In this document: positions 34,068 through 45,804 of the stretch, one piece after another
Layout of the letters: every line of letters begins with the position of its first letter
Numbering within the stretch: position 1 is the first letter of the stretch
Source of the DNA: Steinernema hermaphroditum
Taxonomy: Eukaryota; Nematoda; Chromadorea; Rhabditida; Steinernematidae
Direction of reading: 5' to 3'
DNA: 64,000 nucleotides
NCBI GenBank assembly: GCA_030435675.1
Contig: CM059621.1
Span: forward strand, 3,224,001 to 3,288,000
The notes under the pieces: model-generated
Database searches by the model: none
What the model saw: only the letters and a program-made list of their open reading frames with translations
Told to the model about the DNA's origin: nothing
Translations under genes and position numbers: made by a program

Positions 34068-35340
34068 TTAAGTCACCAAAGACCTCAGAGACAAATATCA
34101 AATGAACTCGTCCGACAGCAATTGCTTTCGTGCTCAATTGTTGTTTTTGACTAATAGGCGACTCTGTAAGGGCCGACCACGTTTTGTACATACAATTTGT
34201 GAGATTGTGAAAGCAATTGTAGGTCGACATAGAAAAGGACACAAAGCCAAACAATTATTTGTATCCGTGCTATTTTGTAAAATACAAAGTTTGTCTTAGC
34301 AGTTAGCCATTAGTGTTGGCGCGTAATTATCTGAAGTTCCTTTTTTTACGTTGGTTGCGTGTCGTAGTTGCGCTGATGACAGGAGTGCTGTAGACAATTA
34401 TTCGGACATTCGTCATGTGCTCAAATCTATGATGACAATCACACACGCAGCCTAAGTGTAGCTACACCATTTTACGAACGAAACAGATGGCTTGAAAGGA
34501 CTAAAACGTTTTGCTGGGACAGCTGCGTGATGGAGTTGTCGTGGTTTGAGTGGTTGCTTGTTTCCGTTTTTAGAAAGGTGCAAATAAGATAACTGAGTTG
34601 TTGCAGAGTCGTTTTTGTATTTAAAGTAGTGTGCCGGTTGGAACATGTATCTCACGAAAATGGATCTTACAAAAGCCATGTATAACACAGAATGATAGAC
34701 AAACAGAGGATATCACTTGAAGCTGGCCTCATCTGTGTCGTGCCGTTGACGTCGAACCGGTCATTGGCGGCGCACTTCACGGGGCATCAGGGAATCTGCG
34801 AAACTCCGGAAATTGTGACGGATATTCTAGTTCTCGGGATGTTGACGATACAGAAACAGTTTCGCGGCAAGCATCTGCATCGAAGATATGGGTACCTTGT
34901 CCGGTCTTCGTCTTCACTGATCCTCAGAGCGTCCTCAAACCGTCGGCCACCTTCAGGATGACTTCTCACGCAGTCCGATTCCTATGCATCGGACATCCTG
35001 TTGTCAGCGGCAGTGCGACTGCGGCTTCCGAGTGTCCCAATTCCCTCTGGAAGCCGGAACAGTCACAACTGCTACGGGGTTTGCCATCTGGCCAACCAGA
35101 CACTCAGAGAGCGGCCGGGAGTGCGAAGCCCAAGTGTCGCTGAGCCCGTGTCATGCATGTTCGTCAATCATGTAAAAGTTGTTTTTTTACCAGATGACTT
35201 TTGAAACTCAGCCGACGTGGCGGACGTGGCTAACCGATTTCTATGTGCCTATTTGTGGAGTGTTGCGGATTATTTGGGCAAAAATCATTCGTGGCGTATT
35301 CAAATTGTGAGCGGATGCCAACGTGGCCATCGAATGGCAA
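34068..35340 (-). repeat. Intergenic with a family A repeat (about 34684-35145)
   Basis: This is a nearly full-length family A copy in minus orientation, beginning AGACAAACAGAGGA and ending near CACTCAGAGAGCGGCCGGGA. It lies upstream of Gly-rich gene 2, as a related copy does upstream of gene 1. ORFs at 34958-35204 in it are not conserved. 34070-34680 shows nothing recognisable. Confidence 0.6.
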
Positions 35341-35398
35341 CTGATACAAAAGAGGGCCGGTGGGAGAGAGCGTCACTCATTCCAACGTTTCGTGAACC

Positions 35399-36170
35399 AT
35401 GAAGGCGATCGCTCTCTTCTCTCTGCTCCTCCTTTCCGTCGCCCTGGCCGACAACGACCAAGGAAACAACGGCCTCCACCTGGGTGAGGGCCACAAGAAG
35501 GATAAGAATGGAAGCGGAGAAAAGAACGGCGACGCCGGAGCGCTCGGAGGTCTGCTTGGAGGCCTTGGTGGTATCGGAGGTGCCCCTTCTGATGCCACTG
35601 GAGCCGCGTCGGGAGCTGCCAATAGTGCTACCGACTCTGTCGGAGGTCTCCTCGGAGGCATCGGAGGTGCTGGAAACGCTGCCTCTGGAGTCAGCGGCGT
35701 CGCCTCAGATGTCACCAACACTGCTACCAACGCACTTGGAGGAATCGTCGGAGGAGCCACTGGAGGAAAGGACGCCGCTTCCGGAGCTGCTGGAGACATC
35801 ACTGGAGCTCTTGGAGGACTCACTGGAGGATCTGGTCCTCTCGGATCCGTGACTGGAATCCTTGGAGGTGCCCAGGGCGCCGCCGGATCTGCTGCTGGAT
35901 CTGCTGGTGGATCCATTGGAGGTCTGGACATTTCTGGACTCCTTGGTGGTCTTGAGAAGACTATCACCGGAGTCGTCAGCGGTATCCCCATCGTCGGAGG
36001 TCTCGCTGCTGGTCCCATCGGTGGAATCCTCGGCCTCGTCGTCTCCCTCCTCCAAACCGTCCTCAACCTCCGTAGGTTCTCTCCATCTCTTCACTCTACA
36101 GTAGCATATTTCAGTCGTCCCTCTCCTCAAGGGTCTTCCCGTTGTCGGCAGTGTCGTCGGAGGTCACTAA
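35399..36170 (+). CDS. Gly/Ala/Ser-rich secreted protein 2
   Basis: Model: exons 35399-36071 and 36115-36170; 242 aa. It has the same signal peptide (MKAIALFSLLLLSVALA), charged Asn/Lys segment and long GG-rich domain as its two paralogues. The spliced hydrophobic end reads LKGLPVVGSVVGGH; without splicing the frame would run on as Arg/Ser-rich sequence to 36220. Codons are strongly biased to C- or A-ending forms (GGA for Gly dominates), typical of a highly expressed nematode gene. A poly(A) signal (AATAAA near 36200) follows. Extracellular; exact role unknown. Confidence 0.82.
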
Positions 36171-36209
36171 ACGTTCAACCTTTGTTTTCCATTTGGAAAA
36201 TGAATAAAT

Positions 36210-36735
36210 CATTTGCATGAATATTATGCTGCATTGTCTTGCATTCACAAAACAATATCTGCACGGGTGAAGAGTGAAGTGTTCACTTTTTTGTTAACTT
36301 ATTCATTGTATACTGTTTTTGCCTTGGTGTGTTATTATAGTGGTCAAGAACGGCTTGTGACTGTGATGAAATTACGAAAAGAACACGAGGACTGATGTTA
36401 ATGACGACCACATGGAAACAGGAAGCAGAATCCAGAGACGCGGCAGTCGGAAGTTTCCTGCCGGATATATGGTCAATGATGTCAGACTATCCCGAACAAC
36501 AATTTTAGCGATCTTGTTTGCCAGTGTTTTAGTGTCATTTAGATGTATCGTATTTCCGTAATACCACGCTGATTCTGTTAGAATAAATTACCCAATTTGT
36601 CAAATTACCTATGTCTCGAAAACATATGGTCATGATTTGAAGAATTCCGAAGTAACTTAATTTTTATGTGATTGCCCACCTCAATTGCAGGCCAGTCGTT
36701 TCCTGTTTCGGCAGCCGTAGCTGGTTTGGAGAAGA
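36210..36735. other. Intergenic, nothing recognised
   Basis: AT-rich spacer between Gly-rich gene 2 and the Srt-like gene. No repeat family copy was seen. Confidence 0.4.
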
Positions 36736-36737
36736 GG

Positions 36738-37611
36738 ATGAACGAGCTGGATATCGGCTACGCGGCCTCAAGTACAAGTTTGGCACTGCTTTGCTCCCCA
36801 TTCTATATCAGAATCGTTTACGTAAGCAGTCGTCTTTGTTTAAGATTGTTTCACTCACATTATACAGATTTTGCTAACCAGACCACAATTCAAGAACGTC
36901 GAATGCTACCGTATCATGGCACAGATTGGCATTGTTCAGCTGATCACATCTCCAACATCGATGATCTCCGCACAAACCCATCTGTGGCAGCACGATTTCT
37001 GGGGTATTACTCTGGTGGCGGTGAAACTCGGTACCACGGCCATACGCGTCGAGCCTCCGCTTAGTTTTCTTCTCGCACTTAACAGGGTCCAAGTCATCTG
37101 TGAGCTATCATATTCAAGCAAGGTTCATAAGGTAATCACTATTGGGTTTATTTAAAACATGAACCTGTTGCTTTAGACTCTGATGATCGTTATTTGGATG
37201 TACGGTGCAACGTACTTTACAGCGCTATTCACCCCATGCTGTAATCTAATCTACAACATGCACTTGTTCTTATCTCAGTTCGACTATACGAAGCCATACA
37301 GCTCAGTACTCCGACAGACAAGCGCTATAGTCAACACGACCGCGATGGGAGCGAGTCTTGCATGCTACATCGTCATCAGCGCCTATATACTCTGGAAAAA
37401 GGCCAAAACAGGAAAAATCAAGAACCTCAAAAGCGAAGGGACTATTCTCATTTACGCATTCATCCGCTTTGTTTTTGACATGCTCTACGTGGTCAGCTAT
37501 AACTATATACCTCATCCTACTAATGAGTGGGCCATCATCCCCATCGGTTTTAGTAGCGGCGTGAGCAATCTTTTCGTTCCACCATTTCTTTATCTTACCC
37601 TATATAAGTAA
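36738..37611 (+). CDS. Srt-like chemoreceptor 1
   Basis: Model: exons 36738-36821, 36868-37131 and 37177-37611 (84, 264, 435 bp); 260 aa. The pattern fits nematode Srt receptors: a 'LLCSPFYIRIVY' TM1 end, 'ECYRIMAQIGIVQL' in TM2, 'LLALNRVQVIC' at the end of TM3, and a C-terminal half with four helices ending 'LYLTLYK'. All three exon lengths equal those of the genes at 48033, 54065 and 60609. An upstream non-ATG extension of the ORF is ignored because ATG 36738 gives the same N-terminal length as the paralogues. A poly(A) signal lies near 37788. Confidence 0.8.
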
Positions 37612-38106
37612 GCTGTGTGATAGCCATACGATAACAGCACATGACTTCAGGGGTATACGAGAAGAGTTTTTCAATTTCAAGCGCTCTGCGAAACTCGCCA
37701 GCGTGTTACCACGATCCGACGTCGGCTTGAGATCGACCGTACCAGCCAGATTGGGAAGGAATAACGGACGTTGAAGCTGCACGCAAATTAATAAAGAATA
37801 TAAAAACTAAGAAACAGATGCTCTTGTTTGCTTGTTCCTTCAACAAATGTGTTTTTTCAGTTCATCGTATGATGGAGATCCACCGCTTGAGATTGTATAT
37901 AACTCATATTTGGTGGTTTCTGGAATAGATGTGTTCTTTTGAGCATGGATCTCAATAAATTATTGGACTGAGATTGATTGAGATTGTATATAGCCGACTG
38001 GTATACCGCTTAGACGGCTTTCAGTTTTTAGTTCGCGCACACTTTTACATGGTCACATTGTTCTATTGAAAGCAAAAATCACAAACGGCAAAGTCGTCAT
38101 TTCCTC
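37612..38106. other. Intergenic, nothing recognised
   Basis: Convergent 3' ends of the Srt-like gene (plus) and the Srbc-like gene (minus). No further feature is visible. Confidence 0.4.
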
Positions 38107-39017
38107 CTACACGTTAGTGTTCGAATCATGATGTTGAACCTGATCACTTTTCTTCTTCACGAAGTGCCTCCAGTAAATGATACTGCAGCATGCCGTATAT
38201 ACCACCAATAACGTGACTATAGGTTCCGTCTGAAGGCGCGCATAAATTATCCAATTAAGAACAAGCCAGTCGACGAGAAGGCGAATCGTCACTGGTACAA
38301 TGAAAATACACAACAAAAAAATGATTTGTTTGAAGACAATGCTGTTCACCTGAAAATGTGGATGTAGCTGGATATCGATTTCGAGATGACACCTACAAGT
38401 ATGGACTGATTCTCGGATACAGGCTTGAAAAATACCCGTTTCTTGTAGCGCCAAAATTGGCACAAGAACAGAAAGCCCAAACATGTCAAGGGAATCGCTG
38501 CCATACAGGTGGCAAACATCATGATTCCAGCAATGTTACTGGAAAATGAATCATTCCACATTGCTGGTTGGTCTTCGGGGACTCTCTTTCGATATATCAA
38601 AAAGACGAACACATATGAGGTGCATACAGTAGCGCAAACAAATGCCGCCAACGTGACTAATCTCTTCTTGATGCGAACGTATTTAAGCGGAACGGATATA
38701 GCGATGATTCGGTCCAGGGTTAGGAAGATGTCCGAGTAAACGGTGACCGGCAAAAGTGCTTGATGGAAGAGAATAGGCCAGAACAGTAGATCATTATTGA
38801 GTTGAAGTGAGGTTTGGAAGGCAATTGCAAAGTAAACAATGACCACGATCGTGCTGACGGCCAGCAACATCTTGATGCACAAATGGAATACAAGCATAGG
38901 TGCTTGGGTGTAGCTTGACTTGCTCTTCGTTCCGTGGTAAAGGCAAATAGGATTCAGGGTGAGCGTAATCAAAGAACACAAAGCTCTGATACCCTCGCTC
39001 ACGCATACCGTCGCCAT
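38107..39017 (-). CDS. Srbc-like chemoreceptor 1
   Basis: Model: complement of 38107-38349 and 38397-39017 with a 47-bp intron; 287 aa. It is a seven-TM protein with 'LTLNPICLYHG' in TM1, 'IFLTLDRIIAISVPLKY' after TM3 (a DR-A-P-Y pattern as in Srbc), and 'VNSIVFKQIIFLL' opening TM6. The tail is Lys/His/Asn-rich. The paralogue at 40548-41455 has the same two-exon design, with equal second exon (243 bp) and intron (47 bp) lengths. The expected role is a ciliary sensory GPCR. Srbc assignment is by motif and could be a related family. Confidence 0.75.
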
Positions 39018-40545
39018 CGGACTTTGGTGAAATCGTTTAAAGTCTACAGAAATTACATATAATCGACGAGCAAATATGTAAGATAAAGATTTGGATACAG
39101 CTGGGCGAGCCTGAGATCGAAAATTTCAAGATCACACTACACCGTCTGAAAGTAATTTCAAAGGTGAGACATCATAGGTGAGGCTTTGCCCCCTTTAGAA
39201 AAATCACGATGAGAACTATTCTTCGTCTAGACGGATCAAAAGTAAGAAGATTGATATCATGAAACATTTGGTGGGAATAGAAAGGGTAGAGAGAAAAACA
39301 AAAGACAAAGGAATGAAAAATAAGGGGTACGAACTGAAGCGGTGATGTATGGTTAGGTTTCGGCTTAAATACTGGATTATGCTAGCGATTGTTAATTATT
39401 TTGGAGTAACGTTGTTGCCAGTATCGACGAACTTCGAGTCACTGTACTGTACGTGTTCAAAATGTCAATTGCTTTATCCTGTCTTTGTGCGCTAAACCTG
39501 TGATCTGTAATGTGCTAAACAACAGCCAGATTTGTGCGCTAATGAAATCGCGATATGCTAAATCAAATTGCGAATTGAAATTACTTATATGGCAAGAATC
39601 CACGAATGAGTAGCGATTGTACTGGGCTAGCAACTACTGGAAGCTCTGGGCTAGCAACTCAAGTCGAAGCACTGCGGGGACGCAAACGTCGACTCTGGTG
39701 ATATAAAGAACTCAATGTGTTCCATACATAAAGGATTTTCGGATCTGCTACGGCAAGAGCGCGTTTTCGCCACCCATCAATCAATCATTCCTTAAGGTCG
39801 TCCGACCGCTCCTCGTCGCTATGCATCAAGGTTGTCATATTCTCCAGTGGACAAACACCTAAAAACAGCTTCACTGATATTTTTCTTCACTGACATACAT
39901 AGCCATCAGACCGACCGGACACTCAGAGAGCGACCGGAGGGACCGACCGCGACATGAATGAAACTCGCCATCAACATTTTGATCTTATAAAGCACTATTG
40001 ATCCGTCAGTTTTGTTTACAAAAAAAAGATGAGCAATGAGCAGCATAGCCGTTGCTACAGTACAAATATATGGGCACCTTCATTGATAGCCACTGTTGGT
40101 CCTTTTGAGATCCAACTCTTTTTCATGTTTTTCATGTCAACACCTTCACTGATATTCTAGTAATTGTGTCGTCCTAAATTCCGACCTATGTTTTTCTGTA
40201 TTCATTTTACTTGCAGGTACTTTGCACCCATTTGAGACCCACAGTGGATATGATACATCTTAGCAATTTTCTGGAAATAATGCTCATACACTCACAATCA
40301 GATCATTCCATTCTACTCCCTGGACCAAAAGAGATCCCAATCGCGTATCACTTTCACTTCACGCGGTTCCTTGTTGGTTGCTATTTTACGCGTTCTTTCA
40401 GTTCTGATGGACACAATTGTTGTTGGCCGGCTTACGTACCGCTTTGTCTTGGCGACGTTCGTGAATAGTGCGTTCTCACTTTCACATCATCACATCACTC
40501 TAGTGTTTATTCGAAAATAAAAGTTGCGAGGCAACACCGACAACT
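39018..40545. other. Intergenic with a short family A fragment (39890-39975)
   Basis: GACACTCAGAGAGCGACCGG followed by GACCGACCGCGACATGA is the terminal part of family A in minus orientation. Otherwise no gene or repeat is supported. Confidence 0.45.
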
Positions 40546-40547
40546 CT

Positions 40548-41455
40548 CTATGTGTTATTATTTGAAGAGTGGTGTTGATGCTGATCACTTTTCTTTTTCG
40601 TGAAATTCTTCCAGTAGAAGACGCTGCAACACGATGTATATACGATTAGTAATGTAACAGTGGGTTCCGTGTGGAGACGTGCGTACATCATCCAATCCAA
40701 AAACAGCCTGTCTATGAAGAGACGAAGCACTACCGGAACGACGAACACAACCAGTAAAATAATGATTTGCTTAAAGACGACGTTGTTAACCTAGAGATCT
40801 AAGTATAACTGAATGTATACTTCAATAGATCACTTACAAATCGGCACTGACTATCGGACACAGCCTTGAAACAAACCCGTTTCTTGTAGGACCAAAGTTT
40901 CCACAGGAATAAAAGACCCAAACATGTCAGGGGAATCGCTGACATACAGGTGATAAGCATCATGGTTCCAGCAATGTTGCCGGAAAACGAATCAGTCCAT
41001 ATAGACGAGTGTTCATCGGTGCTACGATTTCGAAACATCAAAAAGATAGTGACATATGAAGCGCATACGGTAGCGCAACCAAATGCCGCTAAAATAAGTA
41101 ATCTCTTCTTGATTCGACCGTATTTAAGCGGAAAGGATATTGCTATGATTCGGTCCAGGGTTAGGAAGATGTCCGAGTAAATGGTGACCGGCAAGAGTGA
41201 TTGATGGGACAACAAAGGCCAGAACAGTAGATCGTTCTTCAGTGACGTTTTGAACAGAATCACAACGAAGATAAAGACCACGATCGTGCTGACGGCCAGC
41301 AACATCTTGATGCACAGGTGGAATATAAGCATTGGTGCTTGGGCGTAGTTTGATTTCTTCTTCGTTCCGTGGTAAAGGGATATGGGATTCAACGTGAGCG
41401 TTATCAAAGAACACAAAGCTCTGATGCTCTCACTCACACATACCGTCGCCATCAT
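40548..41455 (-). CDS. Srbc-like chemoreceptor 2
   Basis: Model: complement of 40548-40790 and 40838-41455; 286 aa from the first of two adjacent ATGs (41455 or 41452). It is closely similar to the gene at 38107-39017 along its whole length: 'LTLNPISLYHG', 'IFLTLDRIIAISFPLKY', 'VNNVVFKQIIILL' and a His/Asn-rich tail. The two form a tandem same-strand pair. The poly(A) signal is TTTATT on plus near 40507. Confidence 0.77.
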
Positions 41456-42419
41456 AGTATGACTGTTTGGCTGAAAAACATTTCAAGTCGAGAACATTTA
41501 TGTATACGTGACATACATAGTAAGTAAGACTCACGCACTAAAAAAATAAATATACGGGCTGTTCCCATCAGGATCTCGTAAAAAAGGTCGAACGGTCCCA
41601 GGCGATTGTCCCACCGCTCTAAGCATGCGACCCATAGGTTCATCTGTCGCCCTTTCGCTCGTCAACTTTCGCTCGTCGCTCCGGTCGTCCTTTTATGCTA
41701 TTGTCCTCAAAGTGGTCATTGTCCGCTATTCTCATAAGAGCAGAAGGGCAATAGTGCAAATTTTGAGTTCAAAACATTCAAAACCATTTAGAACCATTTG
41801 TCTCCTCAAATCAATGATAATACGCCGGGCAGGACGTCTTATATATGCGCAAGAAGGACAAAAATCAGACCGTGGACGTTGATCGTTTCTTGGCTTCGGC
41901 TGGAGATGATATCCTAGTAGAGCGATCGGCGATCCCATTAGTTAGCGCAGGCATAAGAACGGTGAAGAGCTTAATTAACATTAACAATTAACATAGAGTT
42001 GACTATCACTCTACGCTATGATTGGCGGACTGTACATTGCATGCCTTTTGATGTTGAAGGCATATTCTATCTTAAAGGCCATTTTTTAGCACCTCGAGAT
42101 GGCAAATAAATGGTCTATAAATAACGATATCAGAGAAAGATACTCAAAATAAGAGAAAGAGGTCGAAAATTGGACCAAACACAGTTTTTGACTCTAAACC
42201 CCTTGTGTTCTGTGAAAGAAGGATCCTGATGTTCCCCGAAAGAATCGGCTGATCTTATTACGTGCCAATGGTAAATACCTTAACTGAAATATATGAGTTT
42301 TACGTAGACAAACAATCGTTGCAAGAGTGACCCATCTTCAACTTAACAACCCAATAGATTTCGGAATTAGAGCGGATCTTCGGCTGACATGGGCAGTACA
42401 AGTCGGTCTGTGGCAACTA
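41456..42419. repeat. Intergenic with a family B fragment (about 41775-41970)
   Basis: It contains GGCGATCCCATTAG and an 'AAGAACGGTGAAGAGC' block comparable to the family B copy at 20240. 42100-42240 contains sequence related to the interior of the mariner-TIR elements (a GAGGTCGAAAATTGGACC block), possibly an older copy. An inverted TIR-like string CAACCCAATAGA occurs near 42345. Confidence 0.45.
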
Positions 42420-43336
42420 TTGGGTTGGTGCATTGAAAATGTCAGATCATTTTGTGATTATTTACAGAAACAAAACACAAACATTTCAGACAAAGTATTC
42501 ATCGTTCTTATGTACAACTTCAGTCCACTTTATAGGCAACATCCAGATTCCTCGTTTGTAGAATACGCGGGGTTAAAAATTGAAAAACCTTTTTGTTCCG
42601 ATTTTCGACCTCTTAACCTTATTTTGGATAGTTTCTTTTGATATCGTCACTTATGGATGAGCACAGGTGAGAGTAAGATAGAGCTAAGACAGTGCTATAT
42701 AGACAACAAAAAAGAAATCTCTGAGTTTAAAGTAGAGAGCTTTTGTGGAGGTCGACTTGGAAATACACGGCCTCGGGCAGTCGGACGTTTTGTCGATCCA
42801 AGGGTCATTTTTTCCACATTTGGCCTCTATTTCTGTGAAGTAAAAATGAACTCGTGGAGTCACTATGTAGGCATAGTAGCTACGAGCGACAGCTACCTGA
42901 CGCATATCCCCATTGTCTGTTATAGTACTTAACCAATTGGAAACGTTAGAGTTAACGGAACATGGTGATCCGAGAAGGCCGTCTTTTTGAGATTAGCTCA
43001 TGCTGTGATATATGACAAACACAACGATAGGTGCATTCGGAAGGTAAGACATAACGGTGTACGTGATTGGCAGCAATCAACGTCCATCACACAATTAAAA
43101 CCATAGGAATCCCGTACATCACTTCGTATTTCGCAATTGTGAGGTACCAGATTAAGGACCGTCATACTGGGATACTTCTCCATGATCAGGAAGAATGCAA
43201 TAGACAAGGGGAAAATCATAATGTAGGGTTACAGTTCACTGTACTCCACAATGCGCCCATCAGTTGTTCCCTGTGAGTAAATACTGCGAAATTATGCCAT
43301 GTTTATGTCACTGACATTTTCAATGTACCAACCCAA
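42420..43336. mobile_element. Mariner-TIR element 2 (917 bp, TA target)
   Basis: The ends TTGGGTTGGTGCATTGAAAA (from 42420) and the reverse complement of a nearly identical sequence (to 43336) are flanked by TA (42418-42419 and 43337-43338). Internal similarity to element 1 includes a minus-strand ORF (42998-43219) sharing 'RSDVR-SYG-NCV' with 11907-12173. No full transposase is present. Confidence 0.85.
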
Positions 43337-43729
43337 TACCTTCTTAGACAAAGAATACTTTTGAAGAACGTGGCAAAATCAGACAGCATAAAAGGCTTTC
43401 CTGACGAGAAGATGTTTAATCAAAGTCACTGGTTCCACTTCAAGCTGGTTTATTGATCCACCGACTATGTCGCCGAGCTCGGATATTGTCTGTTCGTCGA
43501 TCGTGCAAAAGTTGTTTTTACCAGATAACCTTTGAAACTCAGCAGACGTGGCTAGTCGATTTCCACGGGGCAACAGGTCTATTCCTGGAATATTTCGGAT
43601 TATGTGGGCGAAAATCATCCATTGTGTATTCAAATTCTCAGCTGACGCCAACGTGGCACTTCTCTCAACAAACGATACAAAAGACGGCCGAAAGGACAGA
43701 GCGTCACTCATTCCAACGTTTTGTGAACC
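43337..43729 (+). promoter_or_regulatory. Upstream region of Gly-rich gene 3
   Basis: From about 43490 to the ATG this is homologous to the upstream regions of Gly-rich genes 1 and 2, starting near 'GTTCGTCGATC.TGCAAAAGTTG'. The TACAAAAG box at 43676-43683 is 46 bp before the ATG. No family A repeat is attached here. Confidence 0.5.
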
Positions 43730-44501
43730 ATGAAGGCGATCGCTCTCTTCTCTCTGCTCCTCCTTTCCGTCGCCCTGGCCGACAACGACCAAGGAAACAA
43801 CGGCCTCCACCTGGGTGAGGGCCACAAGAAGGATAAGAATGGAAGCGGAGAAAAGAATGGTGACGCCGGAGCGATTGGAGGACTGCTTGGAGGTCTCGGC
43901 GGTATCGGAGGTGCCCCTTCTGATGCCACCGAAGCCGCGTCGGGAGCTGCCAACAGCGCCACCGACGCTGTCGGAGGACTTCTGGGAAGCATCGGAGGTG
44001 CTGGAAACGCTGCCTCTGGAGTCAGCGGCGTCGCCTCGGATGTCACCAACACTGCTACCAACGCCCTTGGAGGAATCGTCGGAGGAGCCACTGGAGGAAA
44101 GGACGCCGCTTCCGGAGCTGCTGGAGACATCACCGGAGCTCTTGGAGGACTCACTGGAGGATCTGGTCCTCTCGGATCCGTGACTGGAATCCTTGGAGGT
44201 GCCCAGGGCGCCGCCGGATCTGCTGCTGGATCTGCTGGTGGAGCCATCGGAGGACTCGACCTCTCCGGACTTCTTGGTGGTCTCGAGAAGACCGTCACCG
44301 GAGTTCTGAGCGGTATCCCCATCGTCGGAGGTATCGCCGCTGGTCCCATCGGTGGAATCCTCGGCCTCGTCATCTCCCTCCTCCAAACCGTCCTCAACCT
44401 CCGTAGGTTTTCTCCCTCTCTTCACTCTACAGTGGCGTCTTTCAGTTGTCCCTGTCCTCAAGGGTCTTCCCGTCATAGGCGGTGTCGTCGGAGGTCACTA
44501 A
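43730..44501 (+). CDS. Gly/Ala/Ser-rich secreted protein 3
   Basis: Model: exons 43730-44402 and 44446-44501; 242 aa. The first exon has exactly the length of paralogue 2 (673 bp), with the same signal peptide, charged segment and GG-rich domain. Substitutions such as Ser/Ala and Ile/Val exchanges are conservative. The spliced C-terminus reads VLKGLPVIGGVVGGH. AATAAA (near 44530) follows the stop. The unspliced continuation to 44551 is rejected because all three paralogues share the splice sites and only the spliced end keeps the Gly-rich character. Confidence 0.82.
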
Positions 44502-44850
44502 ACGTTCCACCCTTGTTTTCCACTTGGAAAATGAATAAATCCCTTGCATGAATATTGTCCTGAACTGTCTTCCTTTCACAAAGTAGCTGCACAAGACGTT
44601 AAGCATTGAAACAGTCGTTAACAATTACCAGCTTACTGGGGTGATTTTTTGATTGAACGAGATTACCCTATGCAAAACATTTTTATGGTAGAGGGAAGGC
44701 TATAATCCTATGCTGTGGGTATCATCATCTTTCAGCTCATCTCACGTGTACACGGTCTTTGAAGCGACCAACCATTAATAAACGAACTCACTGCGAAATT
44801 GAGCTGTATTGAGCATGTATAACAAAGAACAATAAGACGTGCAAAGCTGG
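44502..44850. other. Intergenic, nothing recognised
   Basis: Short spacer between a plus-strand and a minus-strand gene. No feature beyond the poly(A) region is supported. Confidence 0.35.
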
Positions 44851-44852
44851 TT

Positions 44853-45105
44853 TTATGCTGACGAGGAGGCATATGTTTCTTCACTTTCGTGTGGCAGGCA
44901 ATTATCCATTTGCTTTACCTTCATACGCATCTTCATCGAAAGCGAATAGAAGGTGAACCCGAAAGCAGCGACAATAAGACCGACAATTATTATGTAGGCT
45001 GTTATGAACAGCAGTTCAAAAGATGCTGAAAAGCTTGATCAGAATTCAAACGGGGGAAAACAACCACTTACGGCCTGACGAAAGTAAGCGTCTACGTGCG
45101 AGCAT
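44853..45105 (-). CDS. Small single-pass membrane protein, 68 aa
   Basis: Model: complement of 44853-45025 and 45072-45105 with a 46-bp intron with good splice signals (GTAAGT...TTTTCAG). The product starts MLARRRLLSSG, has one strong hydrophobic helix (ELLFITAYIIIVGLIVAAFG), and ends in a basic then Glu/Ser-rich tail. The topology suggests a short type III or tail-exposed membrane protein. It is not recognised as a member of any family. An isolated small spliced ORF of this quality is unlikely by chance, but there is no paralogue in the window to confirm it. Confidence 0.55.
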
Positions 45106-45765
45106 GCGAAGGAATATGCGAATGAATGACAACGCGCAATCCGTTATATACCAACCAATGACAATTGCCCTTTAAAAATACGAAGAATTCTTTTCTCTTT
45201 CTAAGTACAACATGGAATTTCAATGTCGACCTTTTGTCTGGCCAGATTTTATGATTTTTGTTTCGAATGCTGTCCTGAAGGATGAGCGAAATGTGTCTTT
45301 GCACTATGGGAAACCAGAAGTACTCTGTGGTCCCTTGAGTCCCTCTTCTATTTGTATCGCTGAGTGACTCACTTGCCTTCCCAAGGGTCCTGCAGAATCG
45401 GTTTGTGGAGCACTGATTCAGCTGCTCCTCTGGGTTTCTGATGCGGCGTGTTGACCCTAGCACCTGTAGTTTCCGCTCTGAGGAGCTAGACATGTCTTGG
45501 TCTGTCCTCAATAGACTCTAACGCCGCTCCTTTGCGTCGAAGTCAGAAGAAGCCCGTTAATAATAATTGACCATTTATCGATTAAACAAAGACTGACAGG
45601 AGCAGTCGCATGATTCCTCTTCAAATGTGCCATAAAAAACAGCTGCTTACTAATACGATGACTAGTGACATTTGGAAATGGGATGACCAAAGTTGTGAGT
45701 AATTGTGATTCCTGTTTTTCTTCTGTTTCGCAACTAGCAGCCACACAAATAACATTGGGTTCCGG
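45106..45765. other. Intergenic, no supported gene
   Basis: A 139-codon minus ORF (45092-45511) overlaps the small membrane-protein gene and is rich in charged residues without a recognisable domain. It is treated as unsupported. Confidence 0.35.
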
Positions 45766-45772
45766 TATAAAA
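45766..45772 (+). promoter_or_regulatory. TATA box of lysozyme gene 1
   Basis: TATAAAA lies 33 bp before the chosen ATG (45805). An in-frame ATG at 45775 is only 2 bp after the box and cannot be in the transcript, which decides the start. Lysozyme gene 2 has TATAAAA (46954-46960) at the same distance. Confidence 0.6.
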
Positions 45773-45804
45773 CGATGCCTTGGTCTATCACTACATCAGT
45801 CACA

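Noticed and set aside
43379..44476. 365-codon Ser/Glu-rich minus-strand ORF (and similar antisense ORFs at 35377-36130 and 27010-27748)
   Set aside because: These are mirror frames of the Gly-rich genes, where GGA/TCC codon bias keeps all frames open. The sense frame has a signal peptide, conserved splice sites and a conserved promoter.
45092..45511. 139-codon minus-strand ORF
   Set aside because: It overlaps the better supported small membrane-protein gene and has no recognisable motif.
45775..45804. In-frame upstream ATG of lysozyme gene 1
   Set aside because: It lies 2 bp after the TATA box, so it would be upstream of the transcription start. Gene 2 supports the downstream ATG.
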